From Pteria penguin (Eukaryota > Mollusca > Bivalvia > Pterioida > Pteriidae), in assembly GCA_035048485.1 (NCBI GenBank), contig CM068587.1, forward strand, positions 43,904,312-43,968,311: 64,000 bases of DNA, written 5' to 3'. This document shows positions 28,701-43,184 of the stretch, one piece after another (the stretch's first letter is position 1; each line of letters opens with the position of its first letter). The position numbers and the translations under genes were made by a program. The notes beneath the pieces are model-generated. The model made no database searches, had not been told where the DNA came from, and saw only the letters and a program-made list of their open reading frames with translations.

Positions 28701-31700
28701 TTTGGTATCAGTGGAAAGGTCTTGACCTCACCTTTCATGTGATACCACTTGTAGAATTCTATCTTTCGATCACACAGAGTTATAACCCTTTTTTATTTGT
28801 AAACAAAGGAGATTTTCCCCTTGAAAACCCGTTTTTCTTTAATAAAGACCCTTAAACCTTACAAACCCTATCAAATTTGGTATCAGTGGAAAGGTCTTGA
28901 CCTCACCTTTCATGTGATACCACTTGTAGAATTCTATCTTTGGATCACACAGAGTTATAACCCTTTTTTATTTGTAAACAAAGGAGATTTTCCCTTGAAA
29001 ACCCGTTTTTCTTTAATAAAGACCCTTAAACCTTACAAACCCTATCAAATTTGGTATCAGTGGAAAGGTCTTGACCTCACCTTTCATGTGATACCACTTG
29101 TAGAATTCTATCTTTGGATCACACAGAGTTATAACCCTTTTTTATTTGTAAACAAAGGAGATTTTCCCCTTGAAAACCCGTTTTTCTTTAATAAAGACCC
29201 TTAAACCTTACAAACCCTATCAAATTTGGTATCAGTGGAAAGGTCTTGACCTCACCTTTCATGTGATACCACTTGTAGAATTCTATCTTTCGATCACACA
29301 GAGTTATAACCCTTTTTTATTTGTAAACAAAGGAGATTTTCCCCTTGAAAACCCGTTTTTCTTTAATAAAGACCCTTAAACCTTACAAACCCTATCAAAT
29401 TTGGTATCAGTGGAAAGGTCTTGACCTCACCTTTCATGTGATACCACTTGTAGAATTCTATCTTTGGATCACACAGAGTTATAACCCTTTTTTATTTGTA
29501 AACAAAGGAGATTTTCCCCTTGAAAACCCGTTTTTCTTTAATAAAGACCCTTAAACCTTACAAACCCTATCAAATTTGGTATCAGTGGAAAGGTCTTGAC
29601 CTCACCTTTCATGTGATACCACTTGTAGAATTCTATCTTTCGATCACACAGAGTTATAACCCTTTTTTTTGTAAACAAAGGAGATTTTCCCCTTGAAAAC
29701 CCGTTTTTCTTTAATAAAGACCCTTAAACCTTACAAACCCTATCAAATTTGGTATCAGTGGAAAGGTCTTGACCTCACCTTTCATGTGATACCACTTGTA
29801 GAATTCTATCTTTCGATCACACAGAGTTATAACCCTTTTTTATTTGTAAACAAAGGAGATTTTCCCCTTGAAAACCCGTTTTTCTTTAATAAAGACCCTT
29901 AAACCTTACAAACCCTATCAAATTTGGTATCAGTGGAAAGGTCTTGACCTCACCTTTCATGTGATACCACTTGTAGAATTCTATCTTTCGATCACACAGA
30001 GTTATAACCCTTTTTTATTTGTAAACAAAGGAGATTTTCCCCTTGAAAACCCGTTTTTCTTTAATAAAGACCCTTAAACCTTACAAACCCTATCAAATTT
30101 GGTATCAGTGGAAAGGTCTTGACCTCACCTTTCATGTGATACCACTTGTAGAATTCTATCTTTCGATCACACAGAGTTATAACCCTTTTTTATTTGTAAA
30201 CAAAGGAGATTTTCCCCTTGAAAACCCGTTTTTCTTTAATGAAGACCCTTAAACCTTACAAACCCTATCAAATTTGTATCAGTGGAAAGGTCTTGACCTC
30301 ACCTTTCATGTGATACCACTTGTAGAATTCTATCTTTCGATCACACAGAGTTATAACCCTTTTTTATTTGTAAACAAAGGAGATTTTCCCCTTGAAAACC
30401 CGTTTTTCTTTAATAAAGACCCTTAAACCTTACAAACCCTATCAAATTTGGTATCAGTGGAAAGGTCTTGACCTCACCTTTCATGTGATACCACTTGTAG
30501 AATTCTATCTTTCGATCACACAGAGTTATAACCCTTTTTTATTTGTAAACAAAGGAGATTTTCCCCTTGAAAACCCGTTTTTCTTTAATAAAGACCCTTA
30601 AACCTTACAAACCCTATCAAATTTGGTATCAGTGGAAAGGTCTTGACCTCACCTTTCATGTGATACCACTTGTAGAATTCTATCTTTCGATCACACAGAG
30701 TTATAACCCTTTTTTATTTGTAAACAAAGGAGATTTTCCCCTTGAAAACCCGTTTTTCTTTAATGAAGACCCTTAAACCTTACAAACCCTATCAAATTTG
30801 CTATCAGTGGAAAGGTCTTGACCTCACCTTTCATGTGATACCACTTGTAGAATTCTATCTTTGGATCACACAGAGTTATAACCCTTTTTTATTTGTAAAC
30901 AAAGGAGATTTTCCCCTTGAAAACCCGTTTTTCTTTAATAAAGACCCTTAAACCTTACAAACCCTATCAAATTTGGTATCAGTGGAAAGGTCTTGACCTC
31001 ACCTTTCATGTGATACCACTTGTAGAATTCTATCTTTCTATCACACAGAGTTATAACCATTTTTTATTTGTAAACAAAGGAGATTTTCCCCTTGAAAACC
31101 CGTTTTTCTTTAATAAAGACCCTTAAACCTTACAAACCCTATCAAATTTGGTATCAGTGGAAAGGTCTTGACCTCACCTTTCATGTGATACCACTTGTAG
31201 AATTCTATCTTTCGATCACACAGAGTTATAACCCTTTTTTATTTGTAAACAAAGGAGATTTTCCCCTTGAAAACCCGTTTTTCTTTAATGAAGACCCTTA
31301 AACCTTACAAACCCTATCAAATTTGGTATCAGTGGAAAGGTCTTGACCTCACCTTTCATGTGATACCACTTGTAGAATTCTATCTTTCGATCACACAGAG
31401 TTATAACCCTTTTTTATTTGTAAACAAAGGAGATTTTCCCTTGAAAACCCGTTTTTCTTTAATAAAGACCCTTAAACCTTACAAACCCTATCAAATTTGG
31501 TATCAGTGGAAAGGTCTTGACCTCACCTTTCATGTGATACCACTTGTAGAATTCTATCTTTCGATCACACAGAGTTATAACCCTTTTTTATTTGTAAACA
31601 AAGGAGATTTTCCCCTTGAAAACCCGTTTTTCTTTAATAAAGACCCTTAAACCTTACAAACCCTATCAAATTTGGTATCAGTGGAAAGGTCTTGACCTCA

Positions 31701-34700
31701 CCTTTCATGTGATACCACTTGTAGAATTCTATCTTTGGATCACACAGAGTTATAACCCTTTTTTATTTGTAAACAAAGGAGATTTTCCCCTTGAAAACCC
31801 GTTTTTCTTTAATAAAGACCCTTAAACCTTACAAACCCTATCAAATTTGGTATCAGTGGAAAGGTCTTGACCTCACCTTTCATGTGATACCACTTGTAGA
31901 ATTCTATCTTTCGATCACACAGAGTTATAACCCTTTTTTATTTGTAAACAAAGGAGATTTTCCCCTTGAAAACCCGTTTTTCTTTAATAAAGACCCTTAA
32001 ACCTTACAAACCCTATCAAATTTGGTATCAGTGGAAAGGTCTTGACCTCACCTTTCATGTGATACCACTTGTAGAATTCTATCTTTCGATCACACAGAGT
32101 TATAACCCTTTTTTATTTGTAAACAAAGGAGATTTTCCCCTTGAAAACCCGTTTTTCTTTAATGAAGACCCTTAAACCTTACAAACCCTATCAAATTTGG
32201 TATCAGTGGAAAGGTCTTGACCTCACCTTTCATGTGATACCACTTGTAGAATTCTATCTTTCGATCACACAGAGTTATAACCCTTTTTTATTTGTAAACA
32301 AAGGAGATTTTCCCCTTGAAAACCCGTTTTTCTTTAATAAAGACCCTTAAACCTTACAAACCCTATCAAATTTGGTATCAGTGGAAAGGTCTTGACCTCA
32401 CCTTTCATGTGATACCACTTGTAGAATTCTATCTTTCGATCACACAGAGTTATAACCCTTTTTTATTTGTAAACAAAGGAGATTTTCCCCTTGAAAACCC
32501 GTTTTTCTTTAATAAAGACCCTTAAACCTTACAAACCCTATCAAATTTGGTATCAGTGGAAAGGTCTTGACCTCACCTTTCATGTGATACCACTTGTAGA
32601 ATTCTATCTTTGGATCACACAGAGTTATAACCCTTTTTTATTTGTAAACAAAGGAGATTTTCCCCTTGAAAACCCGTTTTTCTTTAATAAAGACCCTTAA
32701 ACCTTACAAACCCTATCAAATTTGGTATCAGTGGAAAGGTCTTGACCTCACCTTTCATGTGATACCACTTGTAGAATTCTATCTTTCGATCACACAGAGT
32801 TATAACCCTTTTTTATTTGTAAACAAAGGAGATTTTCCCTTGAAAACCCGTTTTTCTTTAATAAAGACCCTTAAACCTTACAAACCCTATCAAATTTGGT
32901 ATCAGTGGAAAGGTCTTGACCTCACCTTTCATGTGATACCACTTGTAGAATTCTATCTTTGGATCACACAGAGTTATAACCCTTTTTTATTTGTAAACAA
33001 AGGAGATTTTCCCCTTGAAAACCCGTTTTTCTTTAATAAAGACCCTTAAACCTTACAAACCCTATCAAAGTTTGTATCAGTGGAAAGGTCTTGACCTCAC
33101 CTTTCATGTGATACCACTTGTAGAATTCTATCTTTCGATCACACAGAGTTATAACCCTTTTTTATTTGTAAACAAAGGAGATTTTCCCTTGAAAACCCGT
33201 TTTTCTTTAATAAAGACCCTTAAACCTTACAAACCCTATCAAATTTGGTATCAGTGGAAAGGTCTTGACCTCACCTTTCATGTGATACCACTTGTAGAAT
33301 TCTATCTTTGGATCACACAGAGTTATAACCCTTTTTTATTTGTAAACAAAGGAGATTTTCCCTTGAAAACCCGTTTTTCTTTAATAAAGACCCTTAAACC
33401 TTACAAACCCTATCAAATTTGGTATCAGTGGAAAGGTCTTGACCTCACCTTTCATGTGATACCACTTGTAGAATTCTATCTTTCGATCACACAGAGTTAT
33501 AACCCTTTTTTATTTGTAAACAAAGGAGATTTTCCCCTTGAAAACCCGTTTTTCTTTAATAAAGACCCTTAAACCTTACAAACCCTATCAAATTTGGTAT
33601 CAGTGGAAAGGTCTTGACCTCACCTTTCATGTGATACCACTTGTAGAATTCTATCTTTCGATCACACAGAGTTATAACCCTTTTTTATTTGTAAACAAAG
33701 GAGATTTTCCCCTTGAAAACCCGTTTTTCTTTAATAAAGACCCTTAAACCTTACAAACCCTATCAAATTTGGTATCAGTGGAAAGGTCTTGACCTCACCT
33801 TTCATGTGATACCACTTGTAGAATTCTATCTTTCGATCACACAGAGTTATAACCCTTTTTTATTTGTAAACAAAGGAGATTTTCCCCTTGAAAACCCGTT
33901 TTTCTTTAATAAAGACCCTTAAACCTTACAAACCCTATCAAATTTGGTATCAGTGGAAAGGTCTTGACCTCACCTTTCATGTGATACCACTTGTAGAATT
34001 CTATCTTTGGATCACACAGAGTTATAACCCTTTTTTATTTGTAAACAAAGGAGATTTTCCCCTTGAAAACCCGTTTTTCTTTAATAAAGACCCTTAAACC
34101 TTACAAACCCTATCAAATTTGGTATCAGTGGAAAGGTCTTGACCTCACCTTTCATGTGATACCACTTGTAGAATTCTATCTTTCGATCACACAGAGTTAT
34201 AACCCTTTTTTATTTGTAAACAAAGGAGATTTTCCCCTTGAAAACCCGTTTTTCTTTAATAAAGACCCTTAAACCTTACAAACCCTATCAAATTTGGTAT
34301 CAGTGGAAAGGTCTTGACCTCACCTTTCATGTGATACCACTTGTAGAATTCTATCTTTCGATCACACAGAGTTATAACCCTTTTTTATTTGTAAACAAAG
34401 GAGATTTTCCCCTTGAAAACCCGTTTTTCTTTAATAAAGACCCTTAAACCTTACAAACCCTATCAAATTTGGTATCAGTGGAAAGGTCTTGACCTCACCT
34501 TTCATGTGATACCACTTGTAGAATTCTATCTTTGGATCACACAGAGTTATAACCCTTTTTTATTTGTAAACAAAGGAGATTTTCCCCTTGAAAACCCGTT
34601 TTTCTTTAATAAAGACCCTTAAACCTTACAAACCCTATCAAATTTGGTATCAGTGGAAAGGTCTTGACCTCACCTTTCATGTGATACCACTTGTAGAATT

Positions 34701-37700
34701 CTATCTTTCGATCACACAGAGTTATAACCCTTTTTTATTTGTAAACAAAGGAGATTTTCCCCTTGAAAACCCGTTTTTCTTTAATAAAGACCCTTAAACC
34801 TTACAAACCCTATCAAATTTGGTATCAGTGGAAAGGTCTTGACCTCACCTTTCATGTGATACCACTTGTAGAATTCTATCTTTGGATCACACAGAGTTAT
34901 AACCCTTTTTTATTTGTAAACAAAGGAGATTTTCCCCTTGAAAACCCGTTTTTCTTTAATAAAGACCCTTAAACCTTACAAACCCTATCAAATTTGGTAT
35001 CAGTGGAAAGGTCTTGACCTCACCTTTCATGTGATACCACTTGTAGAATTCTATCTTTCGATCACACAGAGTTATAACCCTTTTTTATTTGTAAACAAAG
35101 GAGATTTTCCCCTTGAAAACCCGTTTTTCTTTAATAAAGACCCTTAAACCTTACAAACCCTATCAAATTTGGTATCAGTGGAAAGGTCTTGACCTCACCT
35201 TTCATGTGATACCACTTGTAGAATTCTATCTTTCGATCACACAGAGTTATAACCCTTTTTTATTTGTAAACAAAGGAGATTTTCCCCTTGAAAACCCGTT
35301 TTTCTTTAATAAAGACCCTTAAACCTTACAAACCCTATCAAATTTGGTATCAGTGGAAAGGTCTTGACCTCACCTTTCATGTGATACCACTTGTAGAATT
35401 CTATCTTTGGATCACACAGAGTTATAACCCTTTTTTATTTGTAAACAAAGGAGATTTTCCCCTTGAAAACCCGTTTTTCTTTAAAGACCCTTAAACCTTA
35501 CAAACCCTATCAAATTTGGTATCAGTGGAAAGGTCTTGACCTCACCTTTCATGTGATACCACTTGTAGAATTCTATCTTTGGATCACACAGAGTTATAAC
35601 CCTTTTTTATTTGTAAACAAAGGAGATTTTCCCCTTGAAAACCCGTTTTTCTTTAATAAAGACCCTTAAACCTTACAAACCCTATCAAATTTGGTATCAG
35701 TGGAAAGGTCTTGACCTCACCTTTCATGTGATACCACTTGTAGAATTCTATCTTTCGATCACACAGAGTTATAACCCTTTTTTATTTGTAAACAAAGGAG
35801 ATTTTCCCCTTGAAAACCCGTTTTTCTTTAATAAAGACCCTTAAACCTTACAAACCCTATCAAATTTGGTATCAGTGGAAAGGTCTTGACCTCACCTTTC
35901 ATGTGATACCACTTGTAGAATTCTATCTTTGGATCACACAGAGTTATAACCCTTTTTTATTTGTAAACAAAGGAGATTTTCCCCTTGAAAACCCGTTTTT
36001 CTTTAATGAAGACCCTTAAACCTTACAAACCCTATCAAATTTGGTATCAGTGGAAAGGTCTTGACCTCACCTTTCATGTGATACCACTTGTAGAATTCTA
36101 TCTTTCGATCACACAGAGTTATAACCCTTTTTTATTTGTAAACAAAGGAGATTTTCCCTTGAAAACCCGTTTTTCTTTAATAAAGACCCTTAAACCTTAC
36201 AAACCCTATCAAATTTGGTATCAGTGGAAAGGTCTTGACCTCACCTTTCATGTGATACCACTTGTAGAATTCTATCTTTGGATCACACAGAGTTATAACC
36301 CTTTTTTATTTGTAAACAAAGGAGATTTTCCCCTTATAAAACCCGTTTTTCTTTAATAAAGACCCTTAAACCTTACAAACCCTATCAAATTTGGTATCAG
36401 TGGAAAGGTCTTGACCTCACCTTTCATGTGATACCACTTGTAGAATTCTATCTTTCGATCACACAGAGTTATAACCCTTTTTTATTTGTAAACAAAGGAG
36501 ATTTTCCCCTTGAAAACCCGTTTTTCTTTAATAAAGACCCTTAAACCTTACAAACCCTATCAAATTTGGTATCAGTGGAAAGGTCTTGACCTCACCTTTC
36601 ATGTGATACCACTTGTAGAATTCTATCTTTGGATCACACAGAGTTATAACCCTTTTTTATTTGTAAACAAAGGAGATTTTCCCTTGAAAACCCGTTTTTC
36701 TTTAATAAAGACCCTTAAACCTTACAAACCCTATCAAATTTGGTATCAGTGGAAAGGTCTTGACCTCACCTTTCATGTGATACCACTTGTAGAATTCTAT
36801 CTTTCGATCACACAGAGTTATAACCCTTTTTTATTTGTAAACAAAGGAGATTTTCCCCTTGAAAACCCGTTTTTCTTTAATAAAGACCCTTAAACCTTAC
36901 AAACCCTATCAAATTTGGTATCAGTGGAAAGGTCTTGACCTCACCTTTCATGTGATACCACTTGTAGAATTCTATCTTTCGATCACACAGAGTTATAACC
37001 CTTTTTTATTTGTAAACAAAGGAGATTTTCCCCTTGAAAACCCGTTTTTCTTTAATAAAGACCCTTAAACCTTACAAACCCTATCAAATTTGGTATCAGT
37101 GGAAAGGTCTTGACCTCACCTTTCATGTGATACCACTTGTAGAATTCTATCTTTCGATCACACAGAGTTATAACCCTTTTTTATTTGTAAACAAAGGAGA
37201 TTTTCCCCTTGAAAACCCGTTTTTCTTTAATAAAGACCCTTAAACCTTACAAACCCTATCAAATTTGGTATCAGTGGAAAGGTCTTGACCTCACCTTTCA
37301 TGTGATACCACTTGTAGAATTCTATCTTTCGATCACACAGAGTTATAACCCTTTTTTATTTGTAAACAAAGGAGATTTTCCCCTTGAAAACCCGTTTTTC
37401 TTTAATAAAGACCCTTAAACCTTACAAACCCTATCAAATTTGGTATCAGTGGAAAGGTCTTGACCTCACCTTTCATGTGATACCACTTCTAAAATTCTAT
37501 CTTTCGATCACACAGAGTTATAACCCTTTTTTATTTGTAAACAAAGGAGATTTTCCCTTGAAAACCGGTTTTTCTTTAATAAAGACCCTTAAACCTTACA
37601 AACCCTATCAAATTTCCTATCGGTGGAAAGGTCTTGACCTCACCTTTCATGTGATACCACTTGTAGAATTCTATCTTTCGATCACACAGAGTTATAACCC

Positions 37701-40700
37701 TTTTTTATTTGTAAACAAAGGAGATTTTCCCCTTGAAAACCCGTTTTTCTTTAATGAAGACCCTTAAACCTTACAAACCCTATCAAATTTGGTATCAGTG
37801 GAAAGGTCTTGACCTCACCTTTCATGTGATACCACTTGTAGAATTCTATCTTTCGATCACACAGAGTTATAACCCTTTTTTATTTGTAAACAAAGGAGAT
37901 TTTCCCCTTGAAAACCCGTTTTTCTTTAATAAAGACCCTTAAACCTTACAAACCCTATCAAATTTGGTATCAGTGGAAAGGTCTTGACCTCACCTTTCAT
38001 GTGATACCACTTGTAGAATTCTATCTTTGGATCACACAGAGTTATAACCCTTTTTTATTTGTAAACAAAGGAGATTTTCCCCTTGAAAACCCGTTTTTCT
38101 TTAATAAAGACCCTTAAACCTTACAAACCCTATCAAATTTGGTATCAGTGGAAAGGTCTTGACCTCACCTTTCATGTGATACCACTTGTAGAATTCTATC
38201 TTTCTATCACACAGAGTTATAACCCTTTTTTATTTGTAAACAAAGGAGATTTTCCCCTTGAAACCCGTTTTTCTTTAATAAAGACCCTTAAACCTTACAA
38301 ACCCTATCAAATTTGGTATCAGTGGAAAGGTCTTGACCTCACCTTTCATGTGATACCACTTGTAGAATTCTATCTTTCGATCACACAGAGTTATAACCCT
38401 TTTTTATTTGTAAACAAAGGAGATTTTCCCCTTGAAAACCCGTTTTTCTTTAATGAAGACCCTTAAACCTTACAAACCCTATCAAATTTGGTATCAGTGG
38501 AAAGGTCTTGACCTCACCTTTCATGTGATACCACTTGTAGAATTCTATCTTTCGATCACACAGAGTTATAACCCTTTTTTATTTGTAAACAAAGGAGATT
38601 TTCCCCTTGAAAACCCGTTTTTCTTTAATAAAGACCCTTAAACCTTACAAACCCTATCAAATTTGGTATCAGTGGAAAGGTCTTGACCTCACCTTTCATG
38701 TGATACCACTTGTAGAATTCTATCTTTGGATCACACAGAGTTATAACCCTTTTTTATTTGTAAACAAAGGAGATTTTCCCCTTGAAAACCCGTTTTTCTT
38801 TAATAAAGACCCTTAAACCTTACAAACCCTATCAAATTTGGTATCAGTGGAAAGGTCTTGACCTCACCTTTCATGTGATACCACTTGTAGAATTCTATCT
38901 TTCGATCACACAGAGTTATAACCCTTTTTTTTGTAAACAAAGGAGATTTTCCCCTTGAAAACCCGTTTTTCTTTAATAAAGACCCTTAAACCTTACAAAC
39001 CCTATCAAATTTGTATCAGTGGAAAGGTCTTGACCTCACCTTTCATGTGATACCACTTGTAGAATTCTATCTTTCGATCACACAGAGTTATAACCCTTTT
39101 TTATTTGTAAACAAAGGAGATTTTCCCTTGAAAACCCGTTTTTCTTTAATAAAGACCCTTAAACCTTACAAACCCTATCAAATTTGGTATCAGTGGAAAG
39201 GTCTTGACCTCACCTTTCATGTGATACCACTTGTAGAATTCTATCTTTGGATCACACAGAGTTATAACCCTTTTTTATTTGTAAACAAAGGAGATTTTCC
39301 CCTTGAAAACCCGTTTTTCTTTAATAAAGACCCTTAAACCTTACAAACCCTATCAAATTTGGTATCAGTGGAAAGGTCTTGACCTCACCTTTCATGTGAT
39401 ACCACTTGTAGAATTCTATCTTTGGATCACACAGAGTTATAACCCTTTTTTATTTGTAAACAAAGGAGATTTTCCCCTTGAAAACCCGTTTTTCTTTAAT
39501 GAAGACCCTTAAACCTTACAAACCCTATCAAATTTGGTATCAGTGGAAAGGTCTTGACCTCACCTTTCATGTGATACCACTTGTAGAATTCTATCTTTCG
39601 ATCACACAGAGTTATAACCCTTTTTTATTTGTAAACAAAGGAGATTTTCCCCTTGAAAACCCGTTTTTCTTTAATAAAGACCCTTAAACCTTACAAACCC
39701 TATCAAATTTGGTATCAGTGGAAAGGTCTTGACCTCACCTTTCATGTGATACCACTTGTAGAATTCTATCTTTGGATCACACAGAGTTATAACCCTTTTT
39801 TATTTGTAAACAAAGGAGATTTTCCCCTTGAAAACCCGTTTTTCTTTAATAAAGACCCTTAAACCTTACAAACCCTATCAAATTTGGTATCAGTGGAAAG
39901 GTCTTGACCTCACCTTTCATGTGATACCACTTGTAGAATTCTATCTTTCTATCACACAGAGTTATAACCCTTTTTTATTTGTAAACAAAGGAGATTTTCC
40001 CTTGAAAACCCGTTTTTCTTTAATAAAGACCCTTAAACCTTACAAACCCTATCAAATTTGGTATCAGTGGAAAGGTCTTGACCTCACCTTTCATGTGATA
40101 CCACTTGTAGAATTCTATCTTTGGATCACACAGAGTTATAACCCTTTTTTATTTGTAAACAAAGGAGATTTTCCCCTTGAAAACCCGTTTTTCTTTAATA
40201 AAGACCCTTAAACCTTACAAACCCTATCAAATTTGGTATCAGTGGAAAGGTCTTGACCTCACCTTTCATGTGATACCACTTGTAGAATTCTATCTTTCGA
40301 TCACACAGAGTTATAACCCTTTTTTATTTGTAAACAAAGGAGATTTTCCCCTTGAAAACCCGTTTTTCTTTAATAAAGACCCTTAAACCTTACAAACCCT
40401 ATCAAATTTGGTATCAGTGGAAAGGTCTTGACCTCACCTTTCATGTGATACCACTTGTAGAATTCTATCTTTGGATCACACAGAGTTATAACCCTTTTTT
40501 ATTTGTAAACAAAGGAGATTTTCCCCTTGAAAACCCGTTTTTCTTTAATAAAGACCCTTAAACCTTACAAACCCTATCAAATTTGGTATCAGTGGAAAGG
40601 TCTTGACCTCACCTTTCATGTGATACCACTTGTAGAATTCTATCTTTGGATCACACAGAGTTATAACCCTTTTTTATTTGTAAACAAAGGAGATTTTCCC

Positions 40701-42684
40701 CTTGAAAACCCGTTTTTCTTTAATAAAGACCCTTAAACCTTACAAACCCTATCAATTTGTTATCAGTGGAAAGGTCTTGACCTCACCTTTCATGTGATAC
40801 CACTTGTAGAATTCTATCTTTCGATCACACAGAGTTATAACCTTTTTTATTTGTAAACAAAGGAGATTTTCCCCTTGAAAACCCGTTTTTCTTTAATAAA
40901 GACCCTTAAACCTTACAAACCCTATCAAATTTGGTATCAGTGGAAAGGTCTTGACCTCACCTTTCATGTGATACCACTTGTAGAATTCTATCTTTGGATC
41001 ACACAGAGTTATAACCCTTTTTTATTTGTAAACAAAGGAGATTTTCCCCTTGAAAACCGTTTTTCTTTAATGAAGACCCTTAAACCTTACAAACCCTATC
41101 AAATTTGGTATCAGTGGAAAGGTCTTGACCTCACCTTTCATGTGATACCACTTGTAGAATTCTATCTTTCGATCACACAGAGTTATAACCCTTTTTTATT
41201 TGTAAACAAAGGAGATTTTCCCCTTGAAAACCCGTTTTTCTTTAATAAAGACCCTTAAACCTTACAAACCCTATCAAATTTGGTATCAGTGGAAAGGTCT
41301 TGACCTCACCTTTCATGTGATACCACTTGTAGAATTCTATCTTTCGATCACACAGAGTTATAACCCTTTTTTATTTGTAAACAAAGGAGATTTTCCCCTT
41401 GAAAACCCGTTTTTCTTTAATAAAGACCCTTAAACCTTACAAACCCTATCAAATTTGGTATCAGTGGAAAGGTCTTGACCTCACCTTTCATGTGATACCA
41501 CTTGTAGAATTCTATCTTTCGATCACACAGAGTTATAACCCTTTTTTATTTGTAAACAAAGGAGATTTTCCCTTGAAAACCCGTTTTTCTTTAATAAAGA
41601 CCCTTAAACCTTACAAACCCTATCAAATTTGTATCAGTGGAAAGGTCTTGACCTCACCTTTCATGTGATACCACTTGTAGAATTCTATCTTTCGATCACA
41701 CAGAGTTATAACCCTTTTTTATTTGTAAACAAAGGAGATTTTCCCCTTGAAAACCCGTTTTTCTTTAATAAAGACCCTTAAACCTTACAAACCCTATCAA
41801 ATTTGGTATCAGTGGAAAGGTCTTGACCTCACCTTTCATGTGATACCACTTGTAGAATTCTATCTTTCGATCACACAGAGTTATAACCCTTTTTTATTTG
41901 TAAACAAAGGAGATTTTCCCCTTGAAAACCCGTTTTTCTTTAATAAAGACCCTTAAACCTTACAAACCCTATCAAATTTGGTATCAGTGGAAAGGTCTTG
42001 ACCTCACCTTTCATGTGATACCACTTGTAGAATTCTATCTTTCGATCACACAGAGTTATAACCCTTTTTTATTTGTAAACAAAGGAGATTTTCCCCTTGA
42101 AAACCCGTTTTTCTTTAATAAAGACCCTTAAACCTTACAAACCCTATCAAATTTGGTATCAGTGGAAAGGTCTTGACCTCACCTTTCATGTGATACCACT
42201 TGTAGAATTCTATCTTTGGATCACACAGAGTTATAACCCTTTTTTATTTGTAAACAAAGGAGATTTTCCCCTTGAAAACCCGTTTTTCTTTAATAAAGAC
42301 CCTTAAACCTTACAAACCCTATCAAATTTGGTATCAGTGGAAAGGTCTTGACCTCACCTTTCATGTGATACCACTTGTAGAATTCTATCTTTCGATCACA
42401 CAGAGTTATAACCCTTTTTTATTTGTAAACAAAGGAGATTTTCCCCTTGAAAACCCGTTTTTCTTTAATAAAGACCCTTAAACCTTACAAACCCTATCAA
42501 ATTTGGTATCAGTGGAAAGGTCTTGACCTCACCTTTCATGTGATACCACTTGTAGAATTCTATCTTTGGATCACACAGAGTTATAACCCTTTTTTATTTG
42601 TAAACAAAGGAGATTTTCCCCTTGAAAACCCGTTTTTCTTTAATGAAGACCCTTAAACCTTACAAACCCTATCAAATTTGCTAT

Positions 42685-43184
42685 NNNNNNNNNNNNNNNN
42701 NNNNNNNNNNNNNNNNNNNNNNNNNNNNNNNNNNNNNNNNNNNNNNNNNNNNNNNNNNNNNNNNNNNNNNNNNNNNNNNNNNNNNNNNNNNNNNNNNNNN
42801 NNNNNNNNNNNNNNNNNNNNNNNNNNNNNNNNNNNNNNNNNNNNNNNNNNNNNNNNNNNNNNNNNNNNNNNNNNNNNNNNNNNNNNNNNNNNNNNNNNNN
42901 NNNNNNNNNNNNNNNNNNNNNNNNNNNNNNNNNNNNNNNNNNNNNNNNNNNNNNNNNNNNNNNNNNNNNNNNNNNNNNNNNNNNNNNNNNNNNNNNNNNN
43001 NNNNNNNNNNNNNNNNNNNNNNNNNNNNNNNNNNNNNNNNNNNNNNNNNNNNNNNNNNNNNNNNNNNNNNNNNNNNNNNNNNNNNNNNNNNNNNNNNNNN
43101 NNNNNNNNNNNNNNNNNNNNNNNNNNNNNNNNNNNNNNNNNNNNNNNNNNNNNNNNNNNNNNNNNNNNNNNNNNNNNNNNNNNN
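42685..43184. other. Assembly gap, 500 N
   Basis: Exactly 500 unknown bases. A round 500 usually denotes a placeholder of unknown true size. The repeat orientation reverses across it, and both flanks stop at almost the same point of the monomer: the left flank ends ...TTTGCTAT and the right flank begins CTGATACC, that is, within the TATCAG step of the 45-bp dyad. Confidence 0.99.

Larger units (their letters stand above)
1..42684 (+). repeat. Satellite block A: homogeneous 174-175 bp tandem array
   Basis: About 244 head-to-tail monomers, all in the same orientation. If position 1 is the first base of AGGTCTTGACCT, the 175-bp consensus has the EcoRI palindrome TAGAATTCTA at 36-45, GTTATAAC at 63-70, a T-run then TTTGTAAACAAA at 80-91, CCCCTTGAAAACCCG at about 101-115, CTTTAATAAAG at 121-131 and CAAATTTG at 156-163. 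GC is about 35%. Most copies differ at only a few sites: CCCCTTGAAAACCCG (175 bp) versus a form one A or one C shorter (174 bp), the length of the T-run after ATAACC, TTTCGATC versus TTTGGATC, and TTTAATAAAG versus TTTAATGAAG. This near-identity indicates recent amplification or efficient homogenisation. No gene, promoter or mobile element interrupts the block. The monomer length is close to a nucleosome repeat, as in many centromeric satellites, but a centromeric role is inference only. Confidence 0.97.

Noticed and set aside
1..42684. Dozens of open frames of 64-352 codons encoding repeats of one 58-residue unit
   Set aside because: They arise because a 174-bp satellite monomer lacks a stop in one frame. 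They start and stop wherever one-base indels shift to 175 bp, overlap each other by 35 bp, and show no promoter, codon signal or known domain.
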